A stretch of 64,000 bases of DNA from Aeoliella mucimassa (GTDB lineage Bacteria; Planctomycetota; Planctomycetia; Pirellulales; Lacipirellulaceae), in the NCBI RefSeq assembly GCF_007748035.1, contig NZ_CP036278.1, forward strand, positions 4,154,001 to 4,218,000. The letters run 5' to 3'. The translations under genes were made by a program, and so were the position numbers. The notes below the pieces were generated by a model, which saw only the letters and a program-made list of their open reading frames with translations, made no database searches and was not told the origin of the DNA. Shown here piece after piece: positions 27,334 to 37,984 of the stretch (its first letter is position 1; each line of letters opens with the position of its first letter).

Positions 27334-28050
27334 TTACTTGCGCCGCCAGGCGAGCACCGCGATGCCGCCGAGTACGCACATCAGCACACTGGCTGGCTCG
27401 GGCACGATGCTCACGTTGTCGAGCATCGGCCACGCTTCGGTGGTACCGGGGATATAGCCATTGAAACGCAGGAACAACTCTTGCGTTCCAGCGCCCGCCA
27501 GGCTGAGGGTAGTCCTTTCGGTCACGACCAATCCGTCGACACCGGTGGAACTCAGGGTGTACGAAGCCGAGTCGAGCATGGTTACCCCGGTGGCTCCGCG
27601 GACGTCGCTGCCATCGCCGGGGGTAAAGCCGGTCGAACCATCGTAGGCATAAATACCAACGGTCATACCGAGTTCGCGACCACCGGGGTCGTCGTTCGGC
27701 GCGCCCCAGTCGAATTGGATATCGACACTGGCTGCTCCGTCGGCAGTGCCGAAGCTCTGATACAGATAGGAGCCATCGTTCACGTCGTTCGTCGGCGTGC
27801 CAAAGTCGTCGGACTCAAATGACGAGAACATGGCGACGTTAGTGCCATTGGGAGAGATCCAGTCGGCATTAGTCTGCCAGGCCCCTTCCCAGAAGTTGCC
27901 GGTGTTGTAGTCGGACCAGTCGGTGACGTTCTCCAGGTTTTCGCCGCCGCCGGTTTCGAAGTCACCATTAGTCACCACGAGCGCGGCCGACCCCACCGAC
28001 GCAGCGGCCAAGACCGCCACACAAGAGAATGCGAAGACCAGTTTTTTCAT
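27334..28050 (-). CDS. PEP-CTERM protein carrying a single NGDFE module
   Basis: 238 aa. Signal peptide (MKKLVFAFSCVAVLAAASVG), then one beta-sandwich-like module (about 25-212: VVTNGDFETGGGENLENVTD, GNFWEGAWQTN, FDWGAPNDDPGGRELGMTVG, FLRFNGYIPGTTEAWPMLDN) and a PEP-CTERM tail (VPEPASVLMCVLGG, then AWRRK). The module is clearly related to two copies inside the 1,677-aa protein at 29851-34884. By fold pattern it may be a carbohydrate- or surface-binding domain of the DUF642/HpiC1 type, but that is a guess. The ribosome-binding site GGAGAGC lies just before the ATG. Confidence 0.85.
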   Translation of the reverse strand: MKKLVFAFSCVAVLAAASVGSAALVVTNGDFETGGGENLENVTDWSDYNTGNFWEGAWQTNADWISPNGTNVAMFSSFESDDFGTPTNDVNDGSYLYQSFGTADGAASVDIQFDWGAPNDDPGGRELGMTVGIYAYDGSTGFTPGDGSDVRGATGVTMLDSASYTLSSTGVDGLVVTERTTLSLAGAGTQELFLRFNGYIPGTTEAWPMLDNVSIVPEPASVLMCVLGGIAVLAWRRK

Positions 28051-28381
28051 TAGAGCTCTCCGTTGTTAACCAGGATGCAACAAGACTCCGCCCACAATCG
28101 GCGGTGTACTACACAAAAGACAAGAAACTGAAGAGACCACTCCACCTTCCCCCATAGCAAAGGTTGGTGAGCGAGCCTCGAACACTAAGAACCAAGCGAA
28201 GCAATAAGGAGTTGAAACGAAAAGAATCCGTTGAACCGCCATGGTTCCAACGCTCTCAGCTTAACGAGAAAGCTGGCAACGCGTGAAAGCCGTTTTGGGA
28301 AAATCCATAGCCATTTTTGGAAACGTGTCGCCAAGCGACCGGCCGCCACCGAGTAGCGGGGGATCGCGATGTTGCTCTGAA
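28051..28381. other. Gene-free stretch, no clear element
   Basis: 331 bases between the PEP-CTERM gene and the regulator, both on the minus strand. It should hold the promoter of the PEP-CTERM gene near its start at 28050. I see no strong hairpin, no T-run terminator for the regulator and no plausible small gene. Confidence 0.5.
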
Positions 28382-29545
28382 TTAGGTGAGCTGGCGCCGA
28401 TAAGCGCCCGGCGTTTGGCCCATTTCGCGTTGGAAAAACCGCACCAGATGCGCATCGTCGGCGTAGCCCAACTTCCAGGCAATTTGACTGATGGAGAGAC
28501 TGGTGCTCTCCAGCAAACCAGCGACGTACTTCGCCCGCTCGCGATTGATTTCCTTGCGAATCGAGTGCCCCATTTTTGCCTTAAATCGGTTGTGGAGCGT
28601 ACGTTGCGACAACATGGTCGCTTTCACGACATCCGAAACTTGGATGATCTGCGACACGTGTTCGCGGATAAATTTCACCGCTTTCACCACTTCGATATCC
28701 TCTATCGCCAGACGGTCGGTGGATCGGCGCACTACCACCTGCAAAGCGGCAGCATTCACGGTGTTCGATTCAGGAGTGCGCCCACGTAGCAGGCACTCCA
28801 GTAGCTCGGCCGTTTCGTAGCCCGCCTTCTCGGTAGCAAACGGAATACTGGTAAGTGGTGGGCTATTCAGCTCACAGATTAACTCGTCGTTATCGGTGCC
28901 AATCAACGAGATTTCGTCGGGAATCGTGATGCCAGTTGAAAGGCACAGCTCCGAAAGCGCACGTGCCAGGTCGTCGTTGCCAACGAACACTCCGATCGGC
29001 TTGGGCAACTCGCGTAACCAGTGAATCATCCCGCGGTGCAACTGCGCCCGTTTCGAATCATCTGACCCCAGCGGCACGAGTCGTTGATGCACCGGATGCC
29101 CTTGGGCAACCAGGTAATCGCGATACGCTTCCAACCGTTGCTGCGACCATCGCACATCGGAGTAGCCCACGAAAGCGAAGTGGGTGAGCCCCTGCCCTAC
29201 CAGATGCTCGGCGGCAATCTCGCCGACCGCAGCATTATCGCACGTAATGTAAAAACGATCGGGATTTACAGGGCGAATCGGAATCACAATGGTCGGAATG
29301 CCAGAACGCACTAAGTGGTTCGACATCTCCGATTCATGCATGATTACTGCATCAGGGCGGTGCTTCAGCAGCGCCTGCAACGACGTATCGGCCAAGCCCG
29401 AAAAGCGTTGATAGTACGTGGCCGCAGGTCGCAAGAACTGCCATGAGCGATGCAAGTTCGCGTACCTTGCCAATCCACGCAACAGCCCCGCATCCCACCC
29501 CCGCGCACCATCTAGCAACAATGCTACTCGAGGTAACGAACGCAA
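28382..29545 (-). CDS. XylR-type transcriptional regulator (periplasmic-binding-like sensor plus AraC DNA-binding domain)
   Basis: 387 aa from a TTG at 29545 (LRSLPRVALLLDGARGWDAG), chosen because GGGAG lies 8 bases upstream and homologous proteins begin at this strand; the frame is open further upstream without similarity. Residues about 5-270 form a LacI/ribose-binding-like ligand domain (VGYSDVRWSQQRLEAYRDYL; PKPIGVFVGNDDLARALSEL; DEISLIGTDNDELICELNSP). The C-terminal 100 residues are AraC-type double helix-turn-helix (SDVVKATMLSQRTLHNRFKA; ISQIAWKLGYADDAHLVRFF). It is known in the family as a pentose-responsive activator. It lies divergent to the 1,677-aa adhesin-like gene and upstream of the PEP-CTERM gene, so either may be its target (inference). 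Confidence 0.88.
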   Translation of the reverse strand: MRSLPRVALLLDGARGWDAGLLRGLARYANLHRSWQFLRPAATYYQRFSGLADTSLQALLKHRPDAVIMHESEMSNHLVRSGIPTIVIPIRPVNPDRFYITCDNAAVGEIAAEHLVGQGLTHFAFVGYSDVRWSQQRLEAYRDYLVAQGHPVHQRLVPLGSDDSKRAQLHRGMIHWLRELPKPIGVFVGNDDLARALSELCLSTGITIPDEISLIGTDNDELICELNSPPLTSIPFATEKAGYETAELLECLLRGRTPESNTVNAAALQVVVRRSTDRLAIEDIEVVKAVKFIREHVSQIIQVSDVVKATMLSQRTLHNRFKAKMGHSIRKEINRERAKYVAGLLESTSLSISQIAWKLGYADDAHLVRFFQREMGQTPGAYRRQLT

Positions 29546-29850
29546 GATCGCGTCTCCCGAAAAGGTACCGCCAGAAATCCTCCCACTTCCAAAAATGATA
29601 ACTTTTTTTCTTAATATGGCATACAACCAAAACTGAATTTACATGAGAATATTTTGCGTTAACGAGACCAGCTTGTTCTTTTACCATGCTCTCTTCTTCA
29701 CCAGTCGAGAGTCACTTGTCCATTTACTTATTGATCGCGGGTCACTTCCCGCTACGGCGGACTCCTAAGGCAGCCACCACTGGGTTGCTGTCGCTTGTCG
29801 TATACCTGCTCCGCAGCAGTCGGCTTGGTTTAACTCGAGAGGTATCTTCC
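29546..29850. promoter_or_regulatory. Divergent intergenic region between regulator and adhesin-like gene
   Basis: 305 bases, markedly A/T-richer than the genes on either side (for example around 29590-29660), as expected for a shared divergent promoter region. GAGAGGT lies about 8 bases before the ATG at 29851. I cannot name specific operator sequences. Confidence 0.4.
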
Positions 29851-32800
29851 ATGCGTACTCGCGCAACAACGATTCGAGTGCTTCCGAACTTCACTTGGTT
29901 ATCTTTGGCTACCCTAGCGATGGCCTGTTTGCTGATACCGAACTCATCGGACGCACAGCTATCGATCACCAACGGCGACTTTGAAGCCGATGCCGCGCAA
30001 ACGGCCAACGTTTCTCAGTGGTACGACACCGTGACCACGAACACCGCGAACTGGTGGGAGTCGACCTGGGCGGGTCCGAACGTTTCGCCCAACGGCACCT
30101 CGGTGCTTGGGCTGAGCTGGTTGAACGCCACCCCAAACTGGGCGTACCAGAGCATCGGCACGAATCTCTCCGGGGCGAGCACGCTTGATTTTCAATTCGA
30201 CCTCGGATCGTTCACCGATGCGGGCGGGGATCGCGAAGTCGGCGTGACCATCGGCATCTACAAGTCGAATGGCACTTTTGTACCAGCCGACAACACCGAT
30301 ATCGATGGCGCTTCGGGCGTTACCTTGGTCGACAGCTTTACCTACCAGTCGGTATTGGCCGCTGGCGGCATCGAGACCGGCATCCAAAACACCTTTAGCC
30401 TCGCGGGGGTTGCAGCCTCGGACGAGCTTTTCCTGCGACTCATCAACGTCGCCGGCGGTACGGGGGATCCCTGGACCGCGGTCGACAACTTGCAGCTACT
30501 GCAGCCGAATACCTGGAATGTCGACGCCGATGGAATCTATAGCGTTGGTGCCAACTGGTACAGCAACAACGCTCCTGGAACGAACGAGCATGTAACGTTC
30601 GGCAATATTATCACCGCCAATCGCACGGTAACGCTCGACGCGAATACCACGGTCAGCAGCATGAGCTTCTCCAACGCTGGCGATGGCGACTATTACCTTA
30701 CTCCGCAAGCTTCCCAGACACTCACCATCACTTCCGGTAGCGTGAGCGCTTCAGGGCGTCACTGGATACAGGCCGAGATCGCTGGCTCCGCGGGCCTCAC
30801 TAAGACCGGCTCGGGCGAGCTGATTCTCGATGCGGCCAACTCGTACACAGGCAACACCACTATCAGCGGCGGTACGCTATCGGTGCTGAACAACAACGCG
30901 CTACCGACGGGTGGCAACGTTTCGATCGCCAGCGGGGCAACGCTCCTGTTGTCGGGTGGCGATGTCTTCTTTGGCGACAATGGCATGCAGAGCACCGGCT
31001 TCGACAGCACCCTCTCCGGCGTGCTCTCCGGGGGTGGCAATCTACTGCTCGGCGGTGGTGCGAATGTCACCCTCACCGGAGCCAACACCTTTACCGGTGG
31101 CGTGATCGTAATCGAGGCAAGCTCGCTCCAACTGGCGAGTTCCAGTCAATTGCAGTTTGCCATCAACAACAACGGCGCGGCCGCTGGCATCGGCCAGGGA
31201 GCAGGCGCTGGTAGCGGTGGCACGGTTGATCTCGACGGCACTTTCCGGCTCAACACCAGCAGTGTGACCGATCTCGCCGGACAATGGGCGCTCGTCGACG
31301 TCGCCAATCTCACCGAGACCTTCAACACCAACTTCAACGTGCAAGACACCGTCGCTGGCTCCTTTACCGAGGCGTCGGGCATTTGGACCAACGGCGACTG
31401 GGCGTTCAATGAATCCACCGGTTTGCTTTCGAAAGGCAGCTTGTGGGTGGTCGACGCCGATGGCACTTACAGCACGGGAAGCAACTGGAATAACGGAGCT
31501 GCTCCTGGAGCCGACGCGAACGTGATGTTCGGCAACGTGATCTCCGCCAACCGCACGGTAACCATCGACAACGGTGGTAACTCCGTCTCGATGAACTCGC
31601 TTACCTTCGACAACGAAGGAGGAGCAGGAGACTACTACCTTGCTGCGGATTCCACCGAGAGCATCGTCTTCTCCGGTACGACTGGCACCGACGGTGCAGC
31701 GGTGATCAACACCCCGCGGGGTCGCCATTGGATTCAAGCCGGCATCAGCGATTCGGCTGGCCAAGGCATCGAAAAGCTAGGACCAGGCGAGCTAATTCTC
31801 GACAAGGCCAACACCTTTACGGGTGATCTCCGCGTGGCCGACGGCCGCTTGTCGGTTACCGAACCAAATGCCATTCCCAGCGGTGCAAATGTCGCACTGG
31901 TTGCCACCTCGTCGAACATCCTGTTCGGCGGCGACCAAGGCTTCTTTGTGAATGCTGGCTCGGTCGGCGGTGGTTATGTCGGTGGCACCATCGATGGAAT
32001 CATCTCAGGCGAAGGTCAGGTCTACGTCGACCTGGGAGCCGATGTCACGTTCGCGGCGGCGAACACTTACACCGGTCCTACGAACTTCACGAACGCAGGA
32101 TCCACGCTGCGACTCACCAACACTTCCGCATTGCAAGCCAGTTCTGGCATCGCAGTAGGTGCCACCACTGGCAACACGTTGTCGTTGGCTTCGAACTCAG
32201 CCATCACCACTATGCCGCAGCTCGGCACCAACACCGGCTTCAACTTTACCATTGAAGCCTCGCGTGCAACTTCTGGCAGTGCGGTGAATCACACGATGGG
32301 CAACGCTCAGCTGGCCGGCGGCACCCTGAACTTCACCAAGGGAGCAAACGTCGCCAGCGGCACTCCCACGCTCACGATGCCGACCATCGAGCTCACTTCC
32401 GGCACCGCTGGTGCGGTGACCGTGCTTAATCCCACAGATGTGAACGTGGCCGTCGGCACCGCCCAGACGGTGACCAACGACGTCGCCCATACACTGGAAC
32501 TTAGCGGCACGTCCACCGGCAACACCATTGGGCTGGTGAGCAACGGTTTGACGCAACCACTCTCGGTGGTGAAGTCGGGCACCGGCACCTGGACGATGGA
32601 CAATTCCGTCGACCCGGCTAGCCTTTATACCGGCTCGACTACCGTTAGCGGAGGAACCTTGAAACTGCTGTCGGATGGCTCCAGCAATGGTGAATTGGTT
32701 AGCTCCACGATCCAAGTAAGAAGCGAGGCAACGCTCGACGTCACCTCGTGGCAGGACGACATCAACGGCACCGATGGCACCCACAACTACAACCTCGGCG

Positions 32801-34884
32801 TCGGCCAGGCACTCTCGGGCGGCGGCACCATCAATGCTGGTTCCGGCACTCTGGGCATTTATGACGATAACGTGATTACCCCGGGCGATGGCATCGGTAC
32901 CCTCAGCGTCACCGGTGGTGTACGAGCCGAATATTTCGACGGCGGTGGATCGCTCAACTTCCAGCTCGGCAGCGCTACCACGGTAGGTGCCGGGGTGAAC
33001 GACCTGCTCGATATTTCGGGTAACTTCACGATCGACACCAACGGGTCGACCAACGCCCTGGCGGTGAACCTTTCGGCGGTGAACAATCGCCTGGCAAATG
33101 GCAGTGCAGGCACTTACACATTGGTTGACGCAGGCACCGTGAGTCTGCAAAACGGCGCCAGCAGTGCGAGCTTCGCCGCCTCGGTGGTCGATCGCAAAGG
33201 CAACGAGGTCATCACTCGCCAATCGGCCGCAATCTCCGTTGGTTCCAGTGCGGTCAACTTGAATGTGACTGGCAGCGCTGTGAGTTCGACCTGGACCGGC
33301 GCCTCGGGTATTCGTAATTGGGATAAAGGCCTGACCGGCAACAACAACTGGTCGGGTAGCGACAACAAGTTCTACGACTTCGACAACGTTACTTTCGGCG
33401 CAACCGGACAAGGCGAGGTCAACGTGACCGGCACTGTCTCGCCTGACACGATGACCGTCAGCGGTGGAGCCACCTACAACTTTGTGGGTAGCAACATCAG
33501 CGCAGGCACAATCTCGATCACCGGCGCACACACCAACGTATCGTTCGAGAACACCGTCGGCGGCAACGTTACCGTGCAGTCGAGCGGCACCCTCACCGGG
33601 GCTGGCTTGTTGCAAGATTCGGTAACGGTTCGCACCAGTGGCGTCGTTCAGGTCGGCGATGATGGCATCGGAACTTCGGCCGGTACCCTCTCCATCACGA
33701 ATGGCAACTTCGAAAACGGCGGTGGTGCCAACATCGAAGACGTCACCGGATGGTTCGACTTGAATAACGGGAACTTCTGGGAAGGCACCTGGCAAAGCAA
33801 CGCCCAGACCACCAATGGCACGAACACAGCCATCTTCTCGTCGTTCGAAGCCGACGACTTCGGCAACCCCACTCCCGACCCGAACGACGGTGGCTACCTG
33901 TACCAACCGATCGGCACCGCTGGTGGACTCACTTCGCTCGACGTGAAGTTCGATTGGGGAGCCCCCACCGACGACCCCGGCGGACGCAACCTCGGCATGA
34001 CCGTTGGCGTCTACGCGTACAACGGTACCGGCACGTTCGTACCCGGCGACAATGCCGACGTACGTGGGGCCGATGGAGTCACCTTGCTCGACTCGGCTTC
34101 GTACCAAATTGCCTCCAGCACCGCTGGCGGTCAGGAACTCACCGATGTGCTCGCCTCGCTCGACCTGACCGGCGCTGGCAACCAACAATTGTTCCTGCGG
34201 TTCAACAACTACTTGCCTGGATCGACCGATGGTTGGCCCACGCTCGATAACGTCGGCCTGGTATTCCTGGGTGGTCCCCAAGTAATGACCATCGAAGGCG
34301 ACCTGTCGATCGAAGCCGATGGTATCGTCGAGTTCGACATCGCAGGCCCAGGCATCGGCGACCAGATCAGCGTCGGTGGCGACTTGACCATGGCCGACGG
34401 GGCAGTGCTCAAGGTCAACCTGAGCGGCGGCGTCCTGCCCACTTCGCTCGAAGCAGGCGACTCGTGGGATCTGTTCGACTTTGCGAGTGCCTCCGGCACG
34501 TTTGACATTGCCGACTTCATCCTTCCCACGGGACTCGACAGCAACCTGACCTGGGATACGTCGAACCTGCTGATCGATGGATCGCTCTCGGTGATCTCGG
34601 CCGCCTTGAGTGGCGACTTCAACAACGATGGCATCGTGAATCTCGCCGACTACACCATCTGGCGCGACAATCTGGGTGCCGACGAATCGGTGCTGCCACC
34701 GGGAACCGGCGATGGTTCGAGCATCGTCGACGCTGGCGACTACTCGCTGTGGAAGCTGAACTTCGGCAACACGGCGCCGGGTGCTTCGGCACAGCCGACC
34801 ACCGTGCCGGAACCAAGCACCATGGTGCTGGTCATCGGATTGACCATCGGCGGACTGGCAATCGCTCGTCGCCGCCGATCGTAG
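29851..34884 (+). CDS. Very large adhesin-like PEP-CTERM protein with beta-strand repeats and two NGDFE modules
   Basis: 1,677 aa from the ATG at 29851 (good GAGAGGT site; the frame is open 55 codons further but without signal-peptide features). Signal peptide about 1-35 ([18 protein letters not shown]). NGDFE-type module 1 about 38-225 ([20 protein letters not shown]); a long array of autotransporter-associated beta-strand repeats (about 230-1,270: [40 protein letters not shown] and others); NGDFE module 2 about 1,282-1,470 ([20 protein letters not shown]); dockerin-like pair ([20 protein letters not shown]); PEP-CTERM ([17 protein letters not shown], then ARRRRS). Likely an exported surface or matrix protein. 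The beta-strand repeats are normally found in passenger domains, yet no autotransporter barrel is present. Confidence 0.88.
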   Translation: MRTRATTIRVLPNFTWLSLATLAMACLLIPNSSDAQLSITNGDFEADAAQTANVSQWYDTVTTNTANWWESTWAGPNVSPNGTSVLGLSWLNATPNWAYQSIGTNLSGASTLDFQFDLGSFTDAGGDREVGVTIGIYKSNGTFVPADNTDIDGASGVTLVDSFTYQSVLAAGGIETGIQNTFSLAGVAASDELFLRLINVAGGTGDPWTAVDNLQLLQPNTWNVDADGIYSVGANWYSNNAPGTNEHVTFGNIITANRTVTLDANTTVSSMSFSNAGDGDYYLTPQASQTLTITSGSVSASGRHWIQAEIAGSAGLTKTGSGELILDAANSYTGNTTISGGTLSVLNNNALPTGGNVSIASGATLLLSGGDVFFGDNGMQSTGFDSTLSGVLSGGGNLLLGGGANVTLTGANTFTGGVIVIEASSLQLASSSQLQFAINNNGAAAGIGQGAGAGSGGTVDLDGTFRLNTSSVTDLAGQWALVDVANLTETFNTNFNVQDTVAGSFTEASGIWTNGDWAFNESTGLLSKGSLWVVDADGTYSTGSNWNNGAAPGADANVMFGNVISANRTVTIDNGGNSVSMNSLTFDNEGGAGDYYLAADSTESIVFSGTTGTDGAAVINTPRGRHWIQAGISDSAGQGIEKLGPGELILDKANTFTGDLRVADGRLSVTEPNAIPSGANVALVATSSNILFGGDQGFFVNAGSVGGGYVGGTIDGIISGEGQVYVDLGADVTFAAANTYTGPTNFTNAGSTLRLTNTSALQASSGIAVGATTGNTLSLASNSAITTMPQLGTNTGFNFTIEASRATSGSAVNHTMGNAQLAGGTLNFTKGANVASGTPTLTMPTIELTSGTAGAVTVLNPTDVNVAVGTAQTVTNDVAHTLELSGTSTGNTIGLVSNGLTQPLSVVKSGTGTWTMDNSVDPASLYTGSTTVSGGTLKLLSDGSSNGELVSSTIQVRSEATLDVTSWQDDINGTDGTHNYNLGVGQALSGGGTINAGSGTLGIYDDNVITPGDGIGTLSVTGGVRAEYFDGGGSLNFQLGSATTVGAGVNDLLDISGNFTIDTNGSTNALAVNLSAVNNRLANGSAGTYTLVDAGTVSLQNGASSASFAASVVDRKGNEVITRQSAAISVGSSAVNLNVTGSAVSSTWTGASGIRNWDKGLTGNNNWSGSDNKFYDFDNVTFGATGQGEVNVTGTVSPDTMTVSGGATYNFVGSNISAGTISITGAHTNVSFENTVGGNVTVQSSGTLTGAGLLQDSVTVRTSGVVQVGDDGIGTSAGTLSITNGNFENGGGANIEDVTGWFDLNNGNFWEGTWQSNAQTTNGTNTAIFSSFEADDFGNPTPDPNDGGYLYQPIGTAGGLTSLDVKFDWGAPTDDPGGRNLGMTVGVYAYNGTGTFVPGDNADVRGADGVTLLDSASYQIASSTAGGQELTDVLASLDLTGAGNQQLFLRFNNYLPGSTDGWPTLDNVGLVFLGGPQVMTIEGDLSIEADGIVEFDIAGPGIGDQISVGGDLTMADGAVLKVNLSGGVLPTSLEAGDSWDLFDFASASGTFDIADFILPTGLDSNLTWDTSNLLIDGSLSVISAALSGDFNNDGIVNLADYTIWRDNLGADESVLPPGTGDGSSIVDAGDYSLWKLNFGNTAPGASAQPTTVPEPSTMVLVIGLTIGGLAIARRRRS

Positions 34885-34905
34885 CCGGATAGTTACAACT
34901 GAATT

Positions 34906-34971
34906 GGGCAGCTTGAAGGGGGCCGGTGTCGCACGGGATGGCGACACCGCTCCCTTCAACATTTGCTGCCC
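34906..34971 (+). terminator. Large nested stem-loop after the adhesin-like gene
   Basis: GGGCAGC (34906) pairs with GCTGCCC (ending 34971), enclosing TTGAAGGG/CCCTTCAA and GGTGTCGC/GCGACACC. The nested stems form an almost continuous hairpin of about 25 pairs, 21 bases beyond the stop. No T-run follows, so it may stabilise the transcript end rather than act as a classical terminator. Confidence 0.6.
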
Positions 34972-35143
34972 ATCGGGCGACGGAAGAACGATAGACAAGC
35001 CAGCCTGATTGCCGATGTCGGCGTCACGACAGTAGGTAGAACGCAAGTCAGCGTTTGGCAGCCTTTCTGATCTTTCCTTCCCTGCTACTCCCTGATCCGC
35101 CCATTTCCGCAAGTCCCCGCAGGGAGCCAATCTCCCCACTCCA

Positions 35144-35396
35144 AGCGGGATAGTTTCCCAACACTCACGAATAGATTCCCAATTTTCCCATCGATGGGAA
35201 AATTGAATTAGCGCCCACTCTATGAAACCAGTGGTTTTCGCGCCCGAATAGATTCCCATTCCCAATAACGCATCGAGTGGGAATCTATTTTCGCGCTGGG
35301 AATCAATCGCAAGTCGTTTGTTAGCCATGAGTTGCATCAACACCTCCGCGATAGTCGCCCAAAATAGATTCCCACCCATGGGAAACTATTTTGGGA
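35144..35396 (-). repeat. Hairpin-rich dispersed element, copy B
   Basis: Nearly the same sequence as the element at 56730-56990, in opposite orientation. Read on the minus strand it has an outer palindrome (35358-35395, arms CCCAAAATAG and CTATTTTGGG), then GGAGG and ATG at 35337, a 12-bp stem (35247-35258 with 35278-35289, arms AATAGATTCCCA/TGGGAATCTATT) and a central palindrome (35181-35204, arms AATTTTCCCA/TGGGAAAATT). The motif GGGAATCTATT or its complement occurs four times. A reading frame (MQLMANKRLAIDSQRENRFP...) runs through it without a local stop. Confidence 0.8.
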
Positions 35397-35852
35397 GGAG
35401 ACACGATTGGGGATTTTGGATTGCGGAATGTCATCTTGAAGGAGCTTCCAGCGACTGAAAGATCTCAGCCCGCCACTTCACACGCATTACCAACGCGCAA
35501 GTTGTAGGATGCGGTCCAGGAGCGACAGCGACGCAGCCCCATCACCTGCATTACCAATTCGCGCAGCAGCGAACGCCCACGCAAACAACCCTTCGCAGCG
35601 TGTCGATTCTGTAATTCATTGGAACTCAAAAACTGCTAAACCATTTCACTCTCCAACAACGGACTACTGACTATAAACAACGGACCAAATGCACTGTTCA
35701 TTAGAACACTATCAGTGGCCAATTCCCAGCGAAATCTGGTGAGAATCCAAGCACCAAATTCACCCTCCGCTGGCGGAGGGTCGGGCTATCAGGCCCGGGG
35801 AGGTGGGAAGCGGAGAACGCGCCTTACTGTTTCAAATTCGGCATTTGGCTAG

Positions 35853-35916
35853 CACCGACAGCTGGGCGCACCACGCATTGCCACTCCGCAAAACACACCA
35901 CGCCCAGTTGTCGGTG
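35853..35916. repeat. Inverted repeat with 16-bp arms
   Basis: CACCGACAGCTGGGCG (35853-35868) and CGCCCAGTTGTCGGTG (35901-35916) pair with a single mismatch around a 32-base loop. It is isolated from any gene and resembles intergenic palindromic elements rather than a terminator. Confidence 0.6.
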
Positions 35917-36063
35917 GGCGAAGCCCAAGAGGCTACCCCATCCATGACGATCCGTGTTCATCCGTGGCTGGCATCGTTACCCAGCGTAGGTTTTTGGCTC
36001 GTGGAACTCGCCGAAAACCAACACTGGGCTGATAGACGATTCCCTTTCAGGGAAGAAAGTAGC

Positions 36064-36161
36064 ACGACTCTCCGAGTCGTTGGAATTTGGCATAGCTTTG
36101 CCTGAGGGAACGTTTGTCGATTGGCGAATCTCTCCCCAGGGCTTACGACACGGAGTGTCGT
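36064..36161. repeat. Pair of short palindromes in opposite orientation
   Basis: ACGACTCTCCGAGTCGT (36064-36080) and ACGACACGGAGTGTCGT (36145-36161) each form a 7-bp stem with a 3-base loop. The second is the reverse complement of the first with compensated base changes, and both sit beside a GCACGAC/GTCGTGC extension. Paired base changes in the arms suggest that the structure is maintained. Confidence 0.55.
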
Positions 36162-36518
36162 GCCACATAGGGACGAGTTGACACCACGCACTGTAGCCCA
36201 GGCCCTTGTGGCCTGATTCGGGGGCCGACTTTGAATCGATGCCGTCGATTGCTGTGCGGTCCTACGGCTTCGCCACGCAACCATTTAGCCCACTGCTGGT
36301 AACTGGGTGATGTGGCGGATCATCATCAAGCCGTTGCTACTGCCATCCGATCGCGAAAGGCAGTCCGCGACAAGCCAGCGCTGGCACCCAAAACATGTGT
36401 GGCTAACAGGTCGTGTCCGTCACAACTACGCACAATTATTTTAAGGCATTGCCCTGCCGGTAGGTCCGCTCCCAACACTGTAGCAGCGTAATTGCGGAAG
36501 AGTTGGGGCGGTCGCGGC

Positions 36519-36720
36519 CTACGAGGTCGATCCGCTGGTCTCTTGCAGTCGGTCCATGTCGAGGTACTTCCGCGTGCTCCACTTAGTGCCGGCCATGCGT
36601 CTGAGCCTGGCGGCCACCAGCATCAAGGCACTGTTGCCGTCCGGGAACGCACCCACCACGCGAGTTCGCCGACGGATCTCGATAACGTCCTGACCAGACA
36701 TACGTCGCGGAATCGTTCGT
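36519..36720 (-). pseudogene. C-terminal remnant of an IS256-family transposase
   Basis: On the minus strand, translation reads RRTIPRRMSGQDVIEIRRRT followed by RVVGAFPDGNSALMLVAARL and W..RKYLDMDRLQ. This matches the conserved tail of IS256/mutator-type transposases ('RTrvVGiFPn..SalrLv.a.l....eW..+rYl.m'). The catalytic DDE part is missing and only about 65 residues remain, so it is non-functional. No terminal inverted repeats could be recognised nearby. Confidence 0.75.
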
Positions 36721-36737
36721 CGTCGCAGAGCAAACAT

Positions 36738-36775
36738 AAAACAAGCCCAGGCGTCGCAAGTTCGACGCCTGGGCT
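36738..36775 (-). terminator. Rho-independent terminator of the 264-aa PEP-CTERM gene
   Basis: AGCCCAGGCGTCG and CGACGCCTGGGCT form a perfect 13-bp stem with a 6-base loop, followed on the minus strand by TTGTTTTATG. It starts 30 bases beyond the stop at 36805. Confidence 0.8.
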
Positions 36776-36804
36776 GCTTTGCAATCCCCCGCAATGCGGT
36801 GTAC

Positions 36805-37599
36805 TTATGCCTTACGCTGACGACCCCCAGCCGAAACCAATAGCGCCGTAGCAACAGCAAGCATCGCCAGGCTGGCGGGCTCCGGCACGGGAGACAACCC
36901 CACATCCTCTGCTGCGGTGGCGATCACCAGGTTATCGGCCTGGTTGGTGGTAGTGCCATCCGATCGGAAGTAGAGGAATCCCCACTCGGTATCGATCGGG
37001 CTGTCGGCGAGCGGTACCGTGATCGAATCGTTGGGCGATCCCAACCAGGTATTGTCGTCGAACCACAAACGGTAAGTAATGCTACCGGCCACGGTGGTAT
37101 CGATCTCGGTAATGAGCGTGTGCAGCTGATCGTCGAAGTCGACGCCGGAGTGCAGGATATGGTCAGGCACGCCGCCCACGGAGGTGGCCACTCCGTAATC
37201 GCCTAGACCATTCGGTCCACTTCCCCATGGGTTGCCGATAAACACGGCCTCCGCGTTGTCGGGTTCGTAGATGGTCGCCCCGCCCCACCAGGTACCGAGC
37301 GGCAGCGGATCGGGATTACCCGCGACACTTGTTTGCGTGTAGTCGAACGCCACAAACACCTTGCCGAGGGCAAACGGATCGATCGGGCTCGCAAAGTGCC
37401 GCCCGATGTCGCCAAAGGTAATCACTCCATCCGCAATGGTGCCACTGCCGGACCACTCGCTGTCGGCAACCCAGCCAACACCGCTTCCGGGGGATGGATC
37501 GGAAAAGTCGTCGGACACCAAGACTTCCGCCTGAACCGACGGCGTGAGAGCCATCCATCCAGCGAATAGCAAGGTGGTACTAAGTACGGTTCGAATCAT
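36805..37599 (-). CDS. PEP-CTERM sorting-domain protein
   Basis: 264 aa. Signal peptide about 1-24 (LLFAGWMALTPSVQAE), then a beta-rich domain with the pattern of LamG/concanavalin-like sandwiches (VLVSDDFSDPSPGSGVGWVA; LYFRSDGTTTNQADNLVIA), and a PEP-CTERM tail (PVPEPASLAMLAVATALLVS, then GGRQRKA). No catalytic motif is seen. Likely an exported, surface-retained binding protein. It is followed by a strong terminator. Confidence 0.82.
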   Translation of the reverse strand: MIRTVLSTTLLFAGWMALTPSVQAEVLVSDDFSDPSPGSGVGWVADSEWSGSGTIADGVITFGDIGRHFASPIDPFALGKVFVAFDYTQTSVAGNPDPLPLGTWWGGATIYEPDNAEAVFIGNPWGSGPNGLGDYGVATSVGGVPDHILHSGVDFDDQLHTLITEIDTTVAGSITYRLWFDDNTWLGSPNDSITVPLADSPIDTEWGFLYFRSDGTTTNQADNLVIATAAEDVGLSPVPEPASLAMLAVATALLVSAGGRQRKA

Positions 37600-37984
37600 T
37601 AGTCGCTACCTCCAAAGTTGCAAGAACTCAATAAAAGAAGACACCTCGGGTGACGTAGATCGTCGAGATACAGCACGCAGTTATCAGATTCCCCCGTTGG
37701 TTGCTCGTGGAATCGCTCGCAGACAAGTAAGAGCGATCCGCACCATGGTCGCAAGACAATACCCCTGCAATTGCCTTCGACCAGGTTGCGGAGACGTCGT
37801 CGGTTTCGATGCCCTCTTCGCTCCGTAGAGCCGGGGAACGAAACCACTCCACTCTTTCAACTCTAGTTGCGTACCGTGAACGACTCAATGCAACGCAGCG
37901 CATTAGGCTTATCTTTTTTCGCATCTAGATGCTTCGCGATGCACTTCAGCGCACCAGGAGCGATTCACGACACGCAACTCTCAA
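37600..37984. other. Gene-free stretch, no clear element
   Basis: 385 bases between the PEP-CTERM gene and the second XylR-type regulator, both on the minus strand. It must contain the promoter of the PEP-CTERM gene. I found no convincing hairpin terminator or small gene. Confidence 0.5.

Larger units (their letters stand above)
34885..36518. other. Gene-poor, repeat-rich intergenic region
   Basis: About 1.6 kb with no gene I can support. It holds a large stem-loop after the adhesin gene, one copy of the hairpin-rich dispersed element (35144-35396), an inverted repeat (35853-35916) and two opposed short palindromes (36064-36080 and 36145-36161). A transposase remnant follows at 36519-36720. 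It looks like an accumulation site for small mobile or palindromic elements. Confidence 0.7.

Noticed and set aside
32197-35334. Over 1,000 codons open on the minus strand opposite the adhesin-like gene
   Set aside because: The plus-strand frame has signal peptide, repeats and sorting signal; the antisense product has no recognisable domain. Only its first codons, inside the dispersed element, are of interest.
36492-36851. 119-codon plus-strand frame over the transposase remnant
   Set aside because: The minus strand shows clear IS256 transposase similarity; the plus-strand product is low-complexity.
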